A stretch of DNA of 26,166 nucleotides from a virus (IMGVR_UViG_3300035660_000071:1-26166), one strand, 5' to 3'. Positions 1 to 7,762 are shown, counted from the first letter of the stretch. Made by a program: numbers and translations. The notes: a model not told the origin generated them from the letters alone.

Positions 1-1
1 A

Positions 2-85
2 GAATGGAGCTGGGAACCCACTTTCGACCTCCCTCGAATGACTAAGGACATGATTGAGAAACTGCGACCAAAGCTCACCAAGTAG
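2..85 (+). CDS. 3' end of an unknown protein (partial)
   Basis: An open frame runs in from the left edge and ends at a TAG at 83-85, giving 27 residues. It is rich in charged residues and ends MIEKLRPKLTK. It is on the same strand as the next operon, about 100 bases upstream of it. I cannot tell whether it belongs to the virus or to a flanking host gene, and too little is present to name a family. It could also be a chance open frame, because only the last 84 bases are visible. Confidence 0.4.
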   Translation, partial: EWSWEPTFDLPRMTKDMIEKLRPKLTK

Positions 86-144
86 ATCCCGGTCGGCCGG
101 ATCTTGACACTTCACAAAACCTTTATTTTAACTCCACAAGTGTG

Positions 145-154
145 TTATTATAAT
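145..154 (+). promoter_or_regulatory. TATA-like box of the integrase operon
   Basis: An AT-only stretch, TTATTATAAT, lies about 30-40 bases before the ATG at 185, in otherwise GC-balanced DNA. In archaea the TATA box sits about 25 bases before the transcription start, which would give a leader of only about 10 bases. A second AT-rich stretch at 121-130 (CTTTATTTTA) is an alternative TATA box with a longer leader. No clear Shine-Dalgarno sequence precedes the ATG, which fits a short or nearly leaderless mRNA. Confidence 0.5.
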
Positions 155-184
155 GCGTGTACCTATACAGTGATTTGAACAGCC

Positions 185-457
185 ATGAGCGCAAAGATCG
201 AACTCAACATCCCGAAAGGCATTGGCAGGGACAGAGTCATCTCGAATCTAGTGCAAGAGATCCGACTCGCCACTCAGATCAGAGACAATGAAAGGTGCCT
301 GTCCGTAGTTCTTGGCATCTGTCGAGTCATCAATGAGTTAGAGGACATGAAGAGGTATGCAGACGGATTGAGGATCCTAGCTACTACAACCCTAGGCGGC
401 AGCACCCTTGAGGTCAAAGAATACGCCGGCACCGATTATTCCTTCAAGATAGAGTGA
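185..457 (+). CDS. Unknown 90 aa protein, first gene of the integrase operon
   Basis: This small soluble protein has no signal peptide or membrane segment. Its middle looks helical (about residues 15-65, with regularly spaced Leu/Ile and charged residues), and the C-terminus is more beta-like (TLEVKEYAGTDYSF). I do not recognise a family. The ATG at 185 follows a TATA-like box. The stop codon overlaps the integrase GTG start as GTGA, so the two are probably translationally coupled. By position it could be a recombination directionality factor or a small regulator of the integrase, but no helix-turn-helix is evident, so that is only a guess from context. Confidence 0.7.
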   Translation: MSAKIELNIPKGIGRDRVISNLVQEIRLATQIRDNERCLSVVLGICRVINELEDMKRYADGLRILATTTLGGSTLEVKEYAGTDYSFKIE

Positions 458-1638
458 GTCGCTTGGCCCGCGCCGAGCTTCCGTTCTATGCCCGTGAGTG
501 GCTCAAGACCGAGGAGAGTGTGCGCAACTGGAAGAGCGGCAGCGATGAGACCGCCCAACTCGTGCAGAAGAGCTTGGGTAAGTGGAAGAGCCGCCTCGAG
601 GGATCCACGTTCACTGTGTACTACACTTGGCTGCACCCTTTTCTCCACTCGCTTGGAAAATCTCCAGACGAGGCGATCGAATGGGCCAAGCAAACACAAG
701 ACAAGTACGAAGTCCTCGACGTGATTCAAGCGTTCGTGAACTCGCTCACAGCGAGGTACAACACGAAACGAATCGCCTATGCGACTCTGCGTTCCTTCTT
801 CAGCCACAACCGCGTCGACCTGCCAGTTGACAGGCATTTCAGGATGCGGGGTGATGAGAAGCCAACCGAACGCAACCTGACAACGGACCATGTTCGCATG
901 CTGGTCGGCCTAGCGGTTCAACCTTGGCGCAGCGCATTCCTAGTGAAGTGGCATGCGCTCCTGGACAATCAGGGCCTCGTCTACGTCTCCAACCACTATG
1001 CCGAGAGGATCGTGGAAGCATTGAAGACGAACGTTGACCTCGTCCGCGTCACCATGCCAGGCCGCAAGAAGATGAAGAATGTCCGAGACTTCGAGACCTT
1101 CATCGGCCCCGAACCGCTAGCGGCATTGAGAGACTACTTCGAGAAGGAACGCGGATGGCCCAAGCCTGGAGAACCAGTCTGGGTCTACAGCACCGAGAAC
1201 CACAAAGGCGAACCGATGAAGGTCCGAGCTCTGCAAGAAGCATGGATGCGCCTGCTGAGACGAGCCAAACTGGTTCCGGCGCAGAAGAGCGGGACCCCTG
1301 GCATCCGTTACGGCTTCAATGTCCATAACACGCGAGATCTAGTGATCTCGCACTTGACGGAGGTTCCAAGCCTCAAGGATATCGTCGTCGAGTATTGGGC
1401 CGGCCACCAGATTGACCCGCTCGGTTACAGGGACTTGGGACTCAAGCCGCAATTCGTCGAAGCACAGTACCGCCTCGCCATCCCCTACTTGAGTCTACTG
1501 ACTGCCGGTCCCCCTAGTCAAGAGGCAAAGGAACTCCGCGACAAAGTGGCGCACCTCGAGCTCGCAGTCGAGATGCTGCAAGAAGCCTCAGGTCTCAAAG
1601 TCACAAACCCAAGCGTTGGAGGTGAGAAACAGAAATGA
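454..1638 (+). CDS. int: Archaeal-type tyrosine recombinase / integrase
   Basis: This 394 aa protein would catalyse site-specific strand exchange between viral and host attachment sites. Residues about 30-125 look like the helical core-binding (SAM-like) domain. The catalytic domain follows, with HNTR at 291-294 (HxxR box), AGH at 316-318 and candidate nucleophile tyrosines at 325, 339 and 345. Of these, Tyr339 in EAQYRLAIPYL best matches the layout of archaeal integrases. The usual first Arg box is not clear, as in several archaeal relatives. The C-terminal 40 residues (EAKELRDKVAHLELAVEMLQ) form a short coiled coil. The start is a GTG overlapping the upstream stop, and the end overlaps the next gene as ATGA. 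The family is fairly sure; the attachment site was not found. Confidence 0.87.
   Translation: MSRLARAELPFYAREWLKTEESVRNWKSGSDETAQLVQKSLGKWKSRLEGSTFTVYYTWLHPFLHSLGKSPDEAIEWAKQTQDKYEVLDVIQAFVNSLTARYNTKRIAYATLRSFFSHNRVDLPVDRHFRMRGDEKPTERNLTTDHVRMLVGLAVQPWRSAFLVKWHALLDNQGLVYVSNHYAERIVEALKTNVDLVRVTMPGRKKMKNVRDFETFIGPEPLAALRDYFEKERGWPKPGEPVWVYSTENHKGEPMKVRALQEAWMRLLRRAKLVPAQKSGTPGIRYGFNVHNTRDLVISHLTEVPSLKDIVVEYWAGHQIDPLGYRDLGLKPQFVEAQYRLAIPYLSLLTAGPPSQEAKELRDKVAHLELAVEMLQEASGLKVTNPSVGGEKQK
1332..1351. repeat. Perfect 8-bp inverted repeat inside the integrase gene
   Basis: GCGAGATC at 1332-1339 and GATCTCGC at 1344-1351 are perfect reverse complements around a 4-base loop (TAGT). The repeat lies in the codons just after the HxxR catalytic box. 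Some archaeal viral integrase genes carry their attachment site inside the gene, but there is no second copy here to support that. It may be a codon coincidence. Confidence 0.5.
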
Positions 1639-2396
1639 ACATATCCAGGATCCTCGCGATGCTACTCCTCTGCGTTGCTGCTAGCCTGGTGATTGGTCCC
1701 GCTCGAGCAGCCGCAAGCGCGACCTTCCAGAATGACTCGATGTGGATCAGCGCATCTGGCAATTTGTGGATTATGTGCGAAGTCACCAATACGGGCGACG
1801 TCTGGCTTGAGTATGTCAAGGTCACAGCGACCCTACGCGATTCAGCGAGCACAATCGTCGACATCATCTACGGCTACACGGCGGTTCACTACGTGTCGCC
1901 CGCCGCCACCGTTCCCCTCCAGATGGTTGAAGTCGACACAGCCAAGTCGACGCAAGTCCAATCCTACTCTCTCATTGTCTCATTCAGGGAGACGCCCCCG
2001 ATTCAGCAGAAACTAGCCCTCTTGAACGTGGCAGACTCAAAGAATGCTGCCGGGTACTTGGAAGTCTTCGGTGAGGTCCAAAACCAAGCTGACGGACCAA
2101 GCGCATACACGAAGGTCGCCGGATCCTTCTACGATGAAACAGGCAAACTCGTCTACGTAGGCTATACCTACACGGACCCGAACGAAGTCCCACCCGGCGC
2201 CACTTACCCGTTCAAACTAACCGTCTTCAGCGCCGAGCGAAGCAGCAAGATCACCAGGTACAGCCTCATCGCGGAAAGCATGAACAGCGGCTACACAAGC
2301 ATACCCGAAACACCCTGGCCTATCGTCATGCTGACAGCAGTGCTCACGCTGGCGATAGTTGCAGTGCGAAGAAAGAGGACTCAGCTTGTCTCGTAG
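1635..2396 (+). CDS. Membrane-anchored surface protein with two FxLYD-like domains
   Basis: This 253 aa protein has an N-terminal signal peptide (residues about 1-27, hydrophobic core then ARAAA). Two tandem beta-sandwich repeats follow, at about 30-125 and 128-220. Each has the FxLYD-like pattern: a G.V.N (or E.V.N) start, a Y.KV...L/FYD strand, then a PP/SPGAT-P turn. A single transmembrane helix at about 229-244 is followed by RRKR, so the domains should face outside the cell. This layout is typical of archaeal surface proteins. The start overlaps the integrase stop (ATGA), so it is made with the integrase. It may alter the surface of a lysogen, for example to block superinfection, but that role is inferred only from position. 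Confidence 0.8.
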   Translation: MNISRILAMLLLCVAASLVIGPARAAASATFQNDSMWISASGNLWIMCEVTNTGDVWLEYVKVTATLRDSASTIVDIIYGYTAVHYVSPAATVPLQMVEVDTAKSTQVQSYSLIVSFRETPPIQQKLALLNVADSKNAAGYLEVFGEVQNQADGPSAYTKVAGSFYDETGKLVYVGYTYTDPNEVPPGATYPFKLTVFSAERSSKITRYSLIAESMNSGYTSIPETPWPIVMLTAVLTLAIVAVRRKRTQLVS

Positions 2397-2439
2397 AAGG
2401 CTACCAGGAAGGCTACGCGGTCAACACCATGCTCCAACG

Positions 2440-2868
2440 CTAAGACGCTTCGACTTCAAGCAGACTCAATGTGTAGGGCACGTAGAACTTCCCGGTCACA
2501 GAGTAGATCGAAGTCAGGTTAAATTCGCCGACAGCAAGTTCATACTCTGGATCAGCCGCGACGACAGCGAAGGCGGCAGTGCCATCCTCAAGATCAAGGG
2601 AAAGATCAAGGGCTGTCGCGGTTCCCCAGGTGCGCTCGTATCCGCAGAGGCTTCGGAGTTCATCTATTGCTTCGCGTAGATCGTCAAGGTTTGTTTCTCG
2701 AATCTCACCTGAGATTCTGACGGTGCGTCCCAGTTCTGCCTTATCGGCGCGGTAGGGGATTGTTCGCATTGGTACTGGCCGCTCGATCTCTTCATGTGCT
2801 GAGGTGATCTGGATTTCGAGTACATGGGGGAGTGTGTATGTTAATTCGCCATCGTCTAGCGTGACCAT
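2440..2868 (-). CDS. Putative tail-tip protein, 142 aa
   Basis: This is the last gene of the minus-strand structural array; it converges on the plus-strand operon with a 43-base gap. The protein is acidic and beta-rich, with no signal peptide or membrane segment. A central stretch (about residues 45-75) alternates RTVRISGEIRE with a helix. I do not recognise a named family. Its place directly after the LamG/tail-fibre genes and its strand-helix pattern suggest a small distal tail component. The ATG at 2868 follows the upstream stop by 3 bases. Confidence 0.65.
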   Translation of the reverse strand: MVTLDDGELTYTLPHVLEIQITSAHEEIERPVPMRTIPYRADKAELGRTVRISGEIRETNLDDLREAIDELRSLCGYERTWGTATALDLSLDLEDGTAAFAVVAADPEYELAVGEFNLTSIYSVTGKFYVPYTLSLLEVEAS

Positions 2869-2871
2869 GCT

Positions 2872-3444
2872 CTAATCCATCCTTTCAACTGCTCGAATCG
2901 TGTAGGGATACTTGCCTGGCTCAATCGGTCGGACAGGGTTCACATCAGGAATATGCACGGAGACGCGGCTGCCAGTGGGTAGTTGAACTTCATGCACCGC
3001 GCCGTCCGCCAGAGCCGACAACGTGTTCAACTCCGCGACGGTGGCCGCCCACCCTTCAATCTCCAATGTTCGCCCCTGCTTGCCAAGATAAATCCGTTTA
3101 GGCAAACCTTCTGAGATGGGCTTCGAACTGATAGTCGTGGGTTCGCTGACTCTGATTCTGAGCGCATGATCAAGCCTTAGCCCGTCGATGAGGATCTCGC
3201 CGAGAAGGTATGCGATGTCAGTTCCTATTCCAGTGTCGGTGATGGTCAGCCACTCGTCAATGCTGATGATCGTGTCGGTTCCGATGCCGCTGTCTGAGAC
3301 ATTGATGTACTCGACATTGCTGACGAAAAAGGGGCCGACCTTAGGCATGGGTGCATAGCGGCCGACTGGCGCATGCGCAGCCGCGAGTGCGCCTGTGACC
3401 GTGCCATTATTCACGTTGCCTGAAAGATCTGCTTCAGTCACCAA
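2872..3444 (-). CDS. Tail-fibre C-terminal part, probably split from the LamG gene
   Basis: As annotated, the frame opens with a TTG at 3444, 190 aa. Its first residues (ADLSGNVNNGTVTGA) are the last strand of a LamG/concanavalin-like lectin domain, and this strand is missing from the end of the upstream gene. I therefore think it is the rest of that protein, put out of frame near 3456-3459. Residues 47-84 hold two tandem 19-residue repeats (consensus VSDSGIGTD). Residues about 100-190 form a separate beta domain that looks like a tail-tip attachment or trimerisation module. It would be part of the host-recognition structure at the tail end. Confidence 0.65.
   Translation of the reverse strand: MVTEADLSGNVNNGTVTGALAAAHAPVGRYAPMPKVGPFFVSNVEYINVSDSGIGTDTIISIDEWLTITDTGIGTDIAYLLGEILIDGLRLDHALRIRVSEPTTISSKPISEGLPKRIYLGKQGRTLEIEGWAATVAELNTLSALADGAVHEVQLPTGSRVSVHIPDVNPVRPIEPGKYPYTIRAVERMD
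3193..3306 (-). repeat. Two tandem 19-aa repeats (SDSGIGTD type)
   Basis: Two coding repeats of 57 bases: one reads INVSDSGIGTD then TIISIDEW, the other LTITDTGIGTD then IAYLLGEI. Ser/Asp/Gly/Thr-rich repeats of this kind are common linkers in viral fibres next to LamG domains. Copy number often varies between relatives. Confidence 0.7.
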
Positions 3445-3445
3445 G

Positions 3446-4222
3446 TTATCCAGTTCCCCACAGAGGCAAGTAACTGATTAGCCCGTTCGAGATGAGTCGG
3501 CCGTACTGAATACCTATCATCTCATTCAAAACAAGAACTCGGTTGAACCACATGAACTGAGCGGTTTTTCCATCAAAAGTTCTAGTCGTGTCTCCTGTGT
3601 TACCGATGTATTTGTTCACCGCCGCATCGCTTACGATTGCTCCTACACCTGCGGTCTGCGCTACGTAACTACACTCAGCAATCAGTGCGGCAGGTGAACC
3701 GCGGTATAATCGAACTTTCCGGTCTCCTACATTGTCATAGGTCATGGCTATGAACTGCCATGTCACTAGGGAAATATCGCTAGTGTAACTGGCGGCGTCT
3801 GTCGTTGCACAATCGACGTCCCCCCATAGTTTTCCAGTAGCATCAAAGAGGATTCTTCGAAATCCTGCACTGCCTGGCGATGATTCACAGCACCAAGTTC
3901 GACCATTCACTTCTCCTACCGAGTCAGCGTAAATCCATGCTAATACAGTGAAAGTGTTCACATCGTCAAGAATGGCAGGTGAGCCAAGACTAATGATGTC
4001 GTCTACACCGTCAAACTCTCGGCTACCATAACCGTTCATAGGCGAATGCTCAAGACCACAACGGAGACAAGTCGGAAAGGCCAGACGCTCGTAAACTCTT
4101 GCCCCATTAGTGGTTAAGGCATACAGTGGGCGCTGATCAAGAGAGCATTTGAGAGGAAGCCTACTTACTAGCCTCGGAGTTTCAGTCATGGCTTCTACGA
4201 GAAGGTCGGCTAATCGTTTCAT
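3446..4222 (-). CDS. LamG / concanavalin-like lectin tail adhesin (probably frameshifted at its end)
   Basis: This 258 aa protein would bind a glycan or other receptor on the host surface. Residues about 67-255 form a LamG-like jelly roll: REFDGVDDIISLGS, then FTVLAWIYAD, then WQFIAMTYDN with KVRLYRG, and a late GKTAQFMWFNRVL strand. The N-terminal 60 residues carry three cysteines (C26, C52, C55 region) and a His, possibly a small metal-binding knuckle. The frame stops at LPLWGTG just before the expected DLSGN..NGT final strand, which sits at the start of the next frame. The start ATG overlaps the upstream stop (ATGA). The LamG call is firm; whether the break is real or a sequencing error is open. 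Confidence 0.8.
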   Translation of the reverse strand: MKRLADLLVEAMTETPRLVSRLPLKCSLDQRPLYALTTNGARVYERLAFPTCLRCGLEHSPMNGYGSREFDGVDDIISLGSPAILDDVNTFTVLAWIYADSVGEVNGRTWCCESSPGSAGFRRILFDATGKLWGDVDCATTDAASYTSDISLVTWQFIAMTYDNVGDRKVRLYRGSPAALIAECSYVAQTAGVGAIVSDAAVNKYIGNTGDTTRTFDGKTAQFMWFNRVLVLNEMIGIQYGRLISNGLISYLPLWGTG

Positions 4223-4551
4223 TTCACATCGACCTCTTCGAGGATGCAGGGAAGCACGACTGGGTCATCATGCGTACAGTTGTGAATGCTCATTCTAACT
4301 TTCGTCATTGTTGTGTTAGCCTTCTTCTCTTTCAACTGCTTGAAGTGGTCATCACCATCAGCCTTATCTTTCTCCTCAAAACGTACCGTCTCAGAGATTA
4401 TCCATGCTGGGCCCTGCTCGTCGCTGTCAACAGGGATCGCCGCTCCACTTTGCACTTTCTTCTTACTGAGATCTGTCTGAATCTCCGCTAGGGCACTGTC
4501 GCGGGCTTCCTTAGAGCTGAAATGCAGAACGGCCTTAACGCAGCGTCTCAA
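4219..4551 (-). CDS. Unknown small tail-region protein, 110 aa
   Basis: The N-terminal half reads as a small alpha/beta unit (RCVKAVLHFSSKEARDSALAEI, with strand-helix periodicity). The middle is highly charged (EEKDKADGDDHFKQLKEKK), and the end has two cysteines. I do not recognise the family. The start is a TTG that overlaps the stop of the upstream gene as TTGA, and the stop overlaps the LamG gene start as ATGA, so it is embedded in the tail-fibre operon. It may be a fibre-assembly chaperone or a minor tail protein, but nothing in the sequence proves it. Confidence 0.62.
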   Translation of the reverse strand: MRRCVKAVLHFSSKEARDSALAEIQTDLSKKKVQSGAAIPVDSDEQGPAWIISETVRFEEKDKADGDDHFKQLKEKKANTTMTKVRMSIHNCTHDDPVVLPCILEEVDVK

Positions 4552-5051
4552 GTCAGGTCGATCTCCAAGAATGCGTCGAAGAGTAACGTGTTCACGGCAA
4601 GCGTGTCGTTGGCGTGGTCGCCGTGATGGAATATCTGGACGAGTAGTTCGTCTTCTGCGACGGGTGCTGCGGCTAAGGTGAATGAGACTTCTAATGCTTC
4701 GTAAGCGGTGCCGGGTACTGTGATGTCTTGTTCGCCAATACTGGTCAGAGCTGCGGGGTTCAGATTTTCCTCAACGTGCTTCGTTTGAACGGCTAAATGT
4801 AACACATCGAGTCTCGTGACGCCCTGCGTTGCATTGGCTGCTATGACGAGTTTGATTTTCGCATTCGGTGTCCCTGCCACGTTAACGGGGATTCGCACGA
4901 TGCCGAAGACGCTTCCATGTACGTCTTTCACGAATTGCCAGTGACCTGCATCCCAAGCTGTCAGCCCGAGAACAGTCCAGAAAGCATTCCCCGGGACAAG
5001 GGTCACTCCGGGGTTGCGTAGGTCAATCGGTATCTGAATTGTAGTCGTCAT
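4548..5051 (-). CDS. Beta-rich tail protein, 167 aa
   Basis: The pattern of alternating strands (FGIVRIPVNV, AKIKLVIAAN, YEALEVSFTLAAAP, DELLVQIFHHGDHANDTL) is that of an all-beta sandwich of the jelly-roll type seen in viral fibre and baseplate proteins. It has no cysteine, signal or membrane segment. The ATG at 5051 is preceded by AGGTGAAGATGA, an acceptable Shine-Dalgarno sequence. It sits between the tail-tip protein at 5062-5589 and the small protein at 4219-4551, so a distal tail or fibre role is likely. No exact family is assigned. Confidence 0.65.
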   Translation of the reverse strand: MTTTIQIPIDLRNPGVTLVPGNAFWTVLGLTAWDAGHWQFVKDVHGSVFGIVRIPVNVAGTPNAKIKLVIAANATQGVTRLDVLHLAVQTKHVEENLNPAALTSIGEQDITVPGTAYEALEVSFTLAAAPVAEDELLVQIFHHGDHANDTLAVNTLLFDAFLEIDLT

Positions 5052-5061
5052 TCATCTTCAC

Positions 5062-5589
5062 CTACGTTATGCTCAATTCGACCGTGGCGACGCGGTTGAC
5101 CGCACTCGTTTTCGTTCCCATCGCCTGCACCTTCCGATTCAAGTTGTCATGGGCGTCGTCGTCGCCGTTGACGATTGTGATTTCTTTCCAAGGAAAGTTC
5201 GCGTCGCCCGTTGGGAATGTGGCGCGGAACGTGGCTTTCTGATCTGTCCCATACGTGGGATAGGTAGGGTCCATTGGCTGACAGAACTTGTTGCCGCCCA
5301 GCAAGCCTGTCTGATCATCGTCTGCCGCAGTATCGCCATCGCCAACTTCGATGTAGGCGTTCGTATTGTCGAACTTGACACCGCCTGTTCCACAGATGAG
5401 GCTCCATATCTCATTGATGCCTTCTTTCAGGAAGCAGTTATGGTCGAACTCTTGATGGTTGACAAGGGCGCCTGTCTTTGCGTCAAAGTCTTCAATGATG
5501 TAGTGACTGTGGAGAACTCCACGATCGCGCACCTTGATACGGTCCGCTAGGTGAAGCCATCCTTTCGCTGTTCGGATGAATAGTTCCAT
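5062..5589 (-). CDS. Tail protein of the conserved 'VGDG' type, 175 aa
   Basis: The sequence follows a pattern seen in many siphovirus tail genes. A short N-terminal strand is followed by HNCFLKEGINEIWSLICG, then AYIEVGDGDTAADDDQTGL, then FRATFPTGDANFPWKEITI and a final strand pair ending TKTSAVNRVATVELSI. These are structural proteins near the baseplate or tail tip. The ATG at 5589 is preceded by GGAAGTGA about 7 bases away. A hairpin-rich 82-base gap separates it from the tail hub gene upstream, so it may be transcribed or processed separately. Confidence 0.72.
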   Translation of the reverse strand: MELFIRTAKGWLHLADRIKVRDRGVLHSHYIIEDFDAKTGALVNHQEFDHNCFLKEGINEIWSLICGTGGVKFDNTNAYIEVGDGDTAADDDQTGLLGGNKFCQPMDPTYPTYGTDQKATFRATFPTGDANFPWKEITIVNGDDDAHDNLNRKVQAMGTKTSAVNRVATVELSIT

Positions 5590-5630
5590 CTAGTTTCACT
5601 TCCTTTTTTTCAAAACCTCTCTATTTCTTC

Positions 5631-5666
5631 CGCGCCGAGAGAGGCGCGATCAACCCGCTTATGCGG
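5631..5666 (-). terminator. Tandem hairpins between tail hub and distal tail genes
   Basis: CGCGCC (5631-5636) and GGCGCG (5643-5648) form a perfect 6-bp stem with a GAGAGA loop. Just beside it CCGC/GCGG (about 5655-5666) can form a 4-bp stem. On the minus strand the first is followed by a purine-rich tract rather than a clean T run. It is therefore a candidate attenuator or RNA processing site rather than a standard terminator. Confidence 0.4.
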
Positions 5667-5671
5667 AGTGA

Positions 5672-7762
5672 CTAGACACTCACGTCTTTCGTCATGCGCC
5701 GATATTCCGCATCTAGGTCCCAGAACTCCTTGGGACGGTTCGACAGGTCCATGATGACGACGCGTGGCTGCATCATATCTCGCTCAATGCGTTTGATCGT
5801 GTAGGTGCCTGATAGACCGATTGTGGGGGATGTGATTGTGACCTGATCCTCAGTTGCGAACGTCCCGACGTCATAGTTATCCACCGCCTCCACCCTGATT
5901 ATCTCGTCAGTGGTTTTGCTCAAGTCCAAGAGGGCCTGACACATCGTGTCTAGCGTTGCTTGGTCTGAGATTGTTGCCTGGAAGGCTGGCGCCTGATGGA
6001 GCCCCTGAACTGCGATGGCGGCGCCGTCCTGCTTCGTGCTCGTGATCCCGTCGCCCTTCATTCTAATCCAGTTTGCGAGCGAGTAGTCGTCTTCTGACCA
6101 GTTGGCGTCAAGAATCGCGGCGGCACCACCTTCCTCGAAACTAACTGGGACGATGCCGCCTGTGAAGGTTTCAGCAAAATCGAGCGTTCGATTCAAGGTC
6201 ACGCGGAAGTTCCAGTTGACCGCGCTGCATATTCTTTGAATTGCGTCATACAGGGATTCCGTGTCTATCGTGATTATGAGCGATGCGGCACAGGTGCCTA
6301 GACTACCCACGGAGATCCCGCATGGGTACTTGGTCAGCAGATCATTGATGATGTACTGGGGTGTCTGGCCGGGGCTGGCGTACAGCTCAAGCTCCACACA
6401 CCTGTCAAGTAGAATGGATATGTCTGCGCCGCGTAGAATGACTCTTGGCGCGTCACTCAGGGAGCGTTCTCTGCCTTTCAGGACACCCGCGAAGTCTTTG
6501 ACGCCGCGACGATAGATGCTGACTAGCCCGCCACGTGTGATCGTGCTCACATATTCGGGGATTTCGATCTCGAAAGTCTCACGTTTCCCCTGCTCGTTCC
6601 AGGCATAAATGCCTTGGACGAAAGCATACTCGATACCTTGGAGGAAGAACTGGTATTCTTTGCCGGTGTCGCCTACTTCCGCCTCATAGAAAATGTGGAC
6701 GACGCAGTAGTCTGAACAGGCGGGAACGGTTGCGTCGCCAAGCCATGCAGCCTTCACTATCGCGACTCCATGAGAGGTCCCGGTTAGAGCTGACTCCGCG
6801 TTACCATTTGCGTCGGTCGTGTCTGAGGCGGGAGTCATGGTGCCGAGAACCGTTGTGAATTGGATTGACGCGCCGGGATAGTTCAAGCCGCCCGTTGTTT
6901 TGAGGTTCGCGGTCAAATTCGCGGTCTTGGGTGTTCCTATTGCTGCGTTTCGATGGATGATCACGACATCGCTTGTGAGTTGGAGTGTGCCTGTGCCGGG
7001 ATCCCATTCCCAGGCGTCGCCGCCGCACATCTCGTAACTTGTCGTCGTTTCAATCAGAGTCGTGCCATCGGTGCCGTAGACCTTCAGATACATCTGCTCA
7101 GGGAAGTCCTCTGCAGTGACATTCAGAGCAACGGAACTGGCAGGTGCGGCTGTACAAGTTTGCGTATCAATCAAAGTGTCGTCGCTAGAGCGGTAGATCT
7201 TGATCTTCTGGCCGGGAGTCAAGCCTGTGATGGTGACGGTTGCGCCTTTCGCGATGACGAGGTGGTCAACGTAGGTGTAGGGAGCCGCAATCGTGTTGTC
7301 AGAAAGATACCCCGCGACAACGTACTGACTACCCGTGACGGCAGTCGGAATCGTGAAGCTTTCCATCTGCCAGGCGTGAGTCCCAGTTTCAATAGTGGAG
7401 TGGCAATTAGTGACAGGATTCCAAGAGTAGTATCCGTCAGCGAACATGATACCGTAGGAATTGCGAAACAAAGCGCCGCCTGTGATCTTATGCCAAACCC
7501 GCGCGACCCTGCCTGCGCCAGTGCCGACATCGAGCGGCTTCCTGAATCCCATAGCTGCGTACTTGTTAGGCATGTAGTAGCTGGATGGCCAAGTACCTCG
7601 AAGGGAAGCTGCCCCGCTGTGCTTGTCGCCCGTGTCAACGATGTATGAGCCGAATCCGTCTCCGTAGGGGAATTCGGTTAGGTGGCTCCTGAACCACCAC
7701 CCGCCTATCGCGTCAAATTCGTCAAAGACGATGAGGCCTTGAGTTGTGCGTGAGATCGGCAT
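5672..7762 (-). CDS. Tail hub / tail-associated protein with lectin-like and Ig-like domains
   Basis: This 696 aa protein has several parts. Residues about 1-175 look like a beta-sandwich carbohydrate-binding module (SGAASLRGTWPSSYY, YVVAGYLSDN, YTYVDHLVIAKG). Residues about 175-240 form a small strand-rich linker domain. Residues about 262-360 are a bacterial Ig-like domain (LTANLKTTGGLNYPGASIQF, then DANGNAESALTGTSHGVA). Residues about 375-690 resemble the gp27 / late-control-D type baseplate hub: VSIYRRGVKDFAGVLKGRERS, then YDAIQRICSAVNWNFRV, then LSGTYTIKRIERDM. It lies directly after the tape measure gene, the standard place for the distal tail hub. Putting the lectin and Ig modules in front of the hub is somewhat unusual and suggests receptor contact at the tail tip. 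Confidence 0.75.
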   Translation of the reverse strand: MPISRTTQGLIVFDEFDAIGGWWFRSHLTEFPYGDGFGSYIVDTGDKHSGAASLRGTWPSSYYMPNKYAAMGFRKPLDVGTGAGRVARVWHKITGGALFRNSYGIMFADGYYSWNPVTNCHSTIETGTHAWQMESFTIPTAVTGSQYVVAGYLSDNTIAAPYTYVDHLVIAKGATVTITGLTPGQKIKIYRSSDDTLIDTQTCTAAPASSVALNVTAEDFPEQMYLKVYGTDGTTLIETTTSYEMCGGDAWEWDPGTGTLQLTSDVVIIHRNAAIGTPKTANLTANLKTTGGLNYPGASIQFTTVLGTMTPASDTTDANGNAESALTGTSHGVAIVKAAWLGDATVPACSDYCVVHIFYEAEVGDTGKEYQFFLQGIEYAFVQGIYAWNEQGKRETFEIEIPEYVSTITRGGLVSIYRRGVKDFAGVLKGRERSLSDAPRVILRGADISILLDRCVELELYASPGQTPQYIINDLLTKYPCGISVGSLGTCAASLIITIDTESLYDAIQRICSAVNWNFRVTLNRTLDFAETFTGGIVPVSFEEGGAAAILDANWSEDDYSLANWIRMKGDGITSTKQDGAAIAVQGLHQAPAFQATISDQATLDTMCQALLDLSKTTDEIIRVEAVDNYDVGTFATEDQVTITSPTIGLSGTYTIKRIERDMMQPRVVIMDLSNRPKEFWDLDAEYRRMTKDVSV

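Noticed and set aside
6953-7648. Plus-strand open frame (231 aa) opposite the tail hub gene
   Set aside because: It lies antisense to a well-supported structural gene, with an odd Cys/Arg-rich composition typical of a shadow frame.
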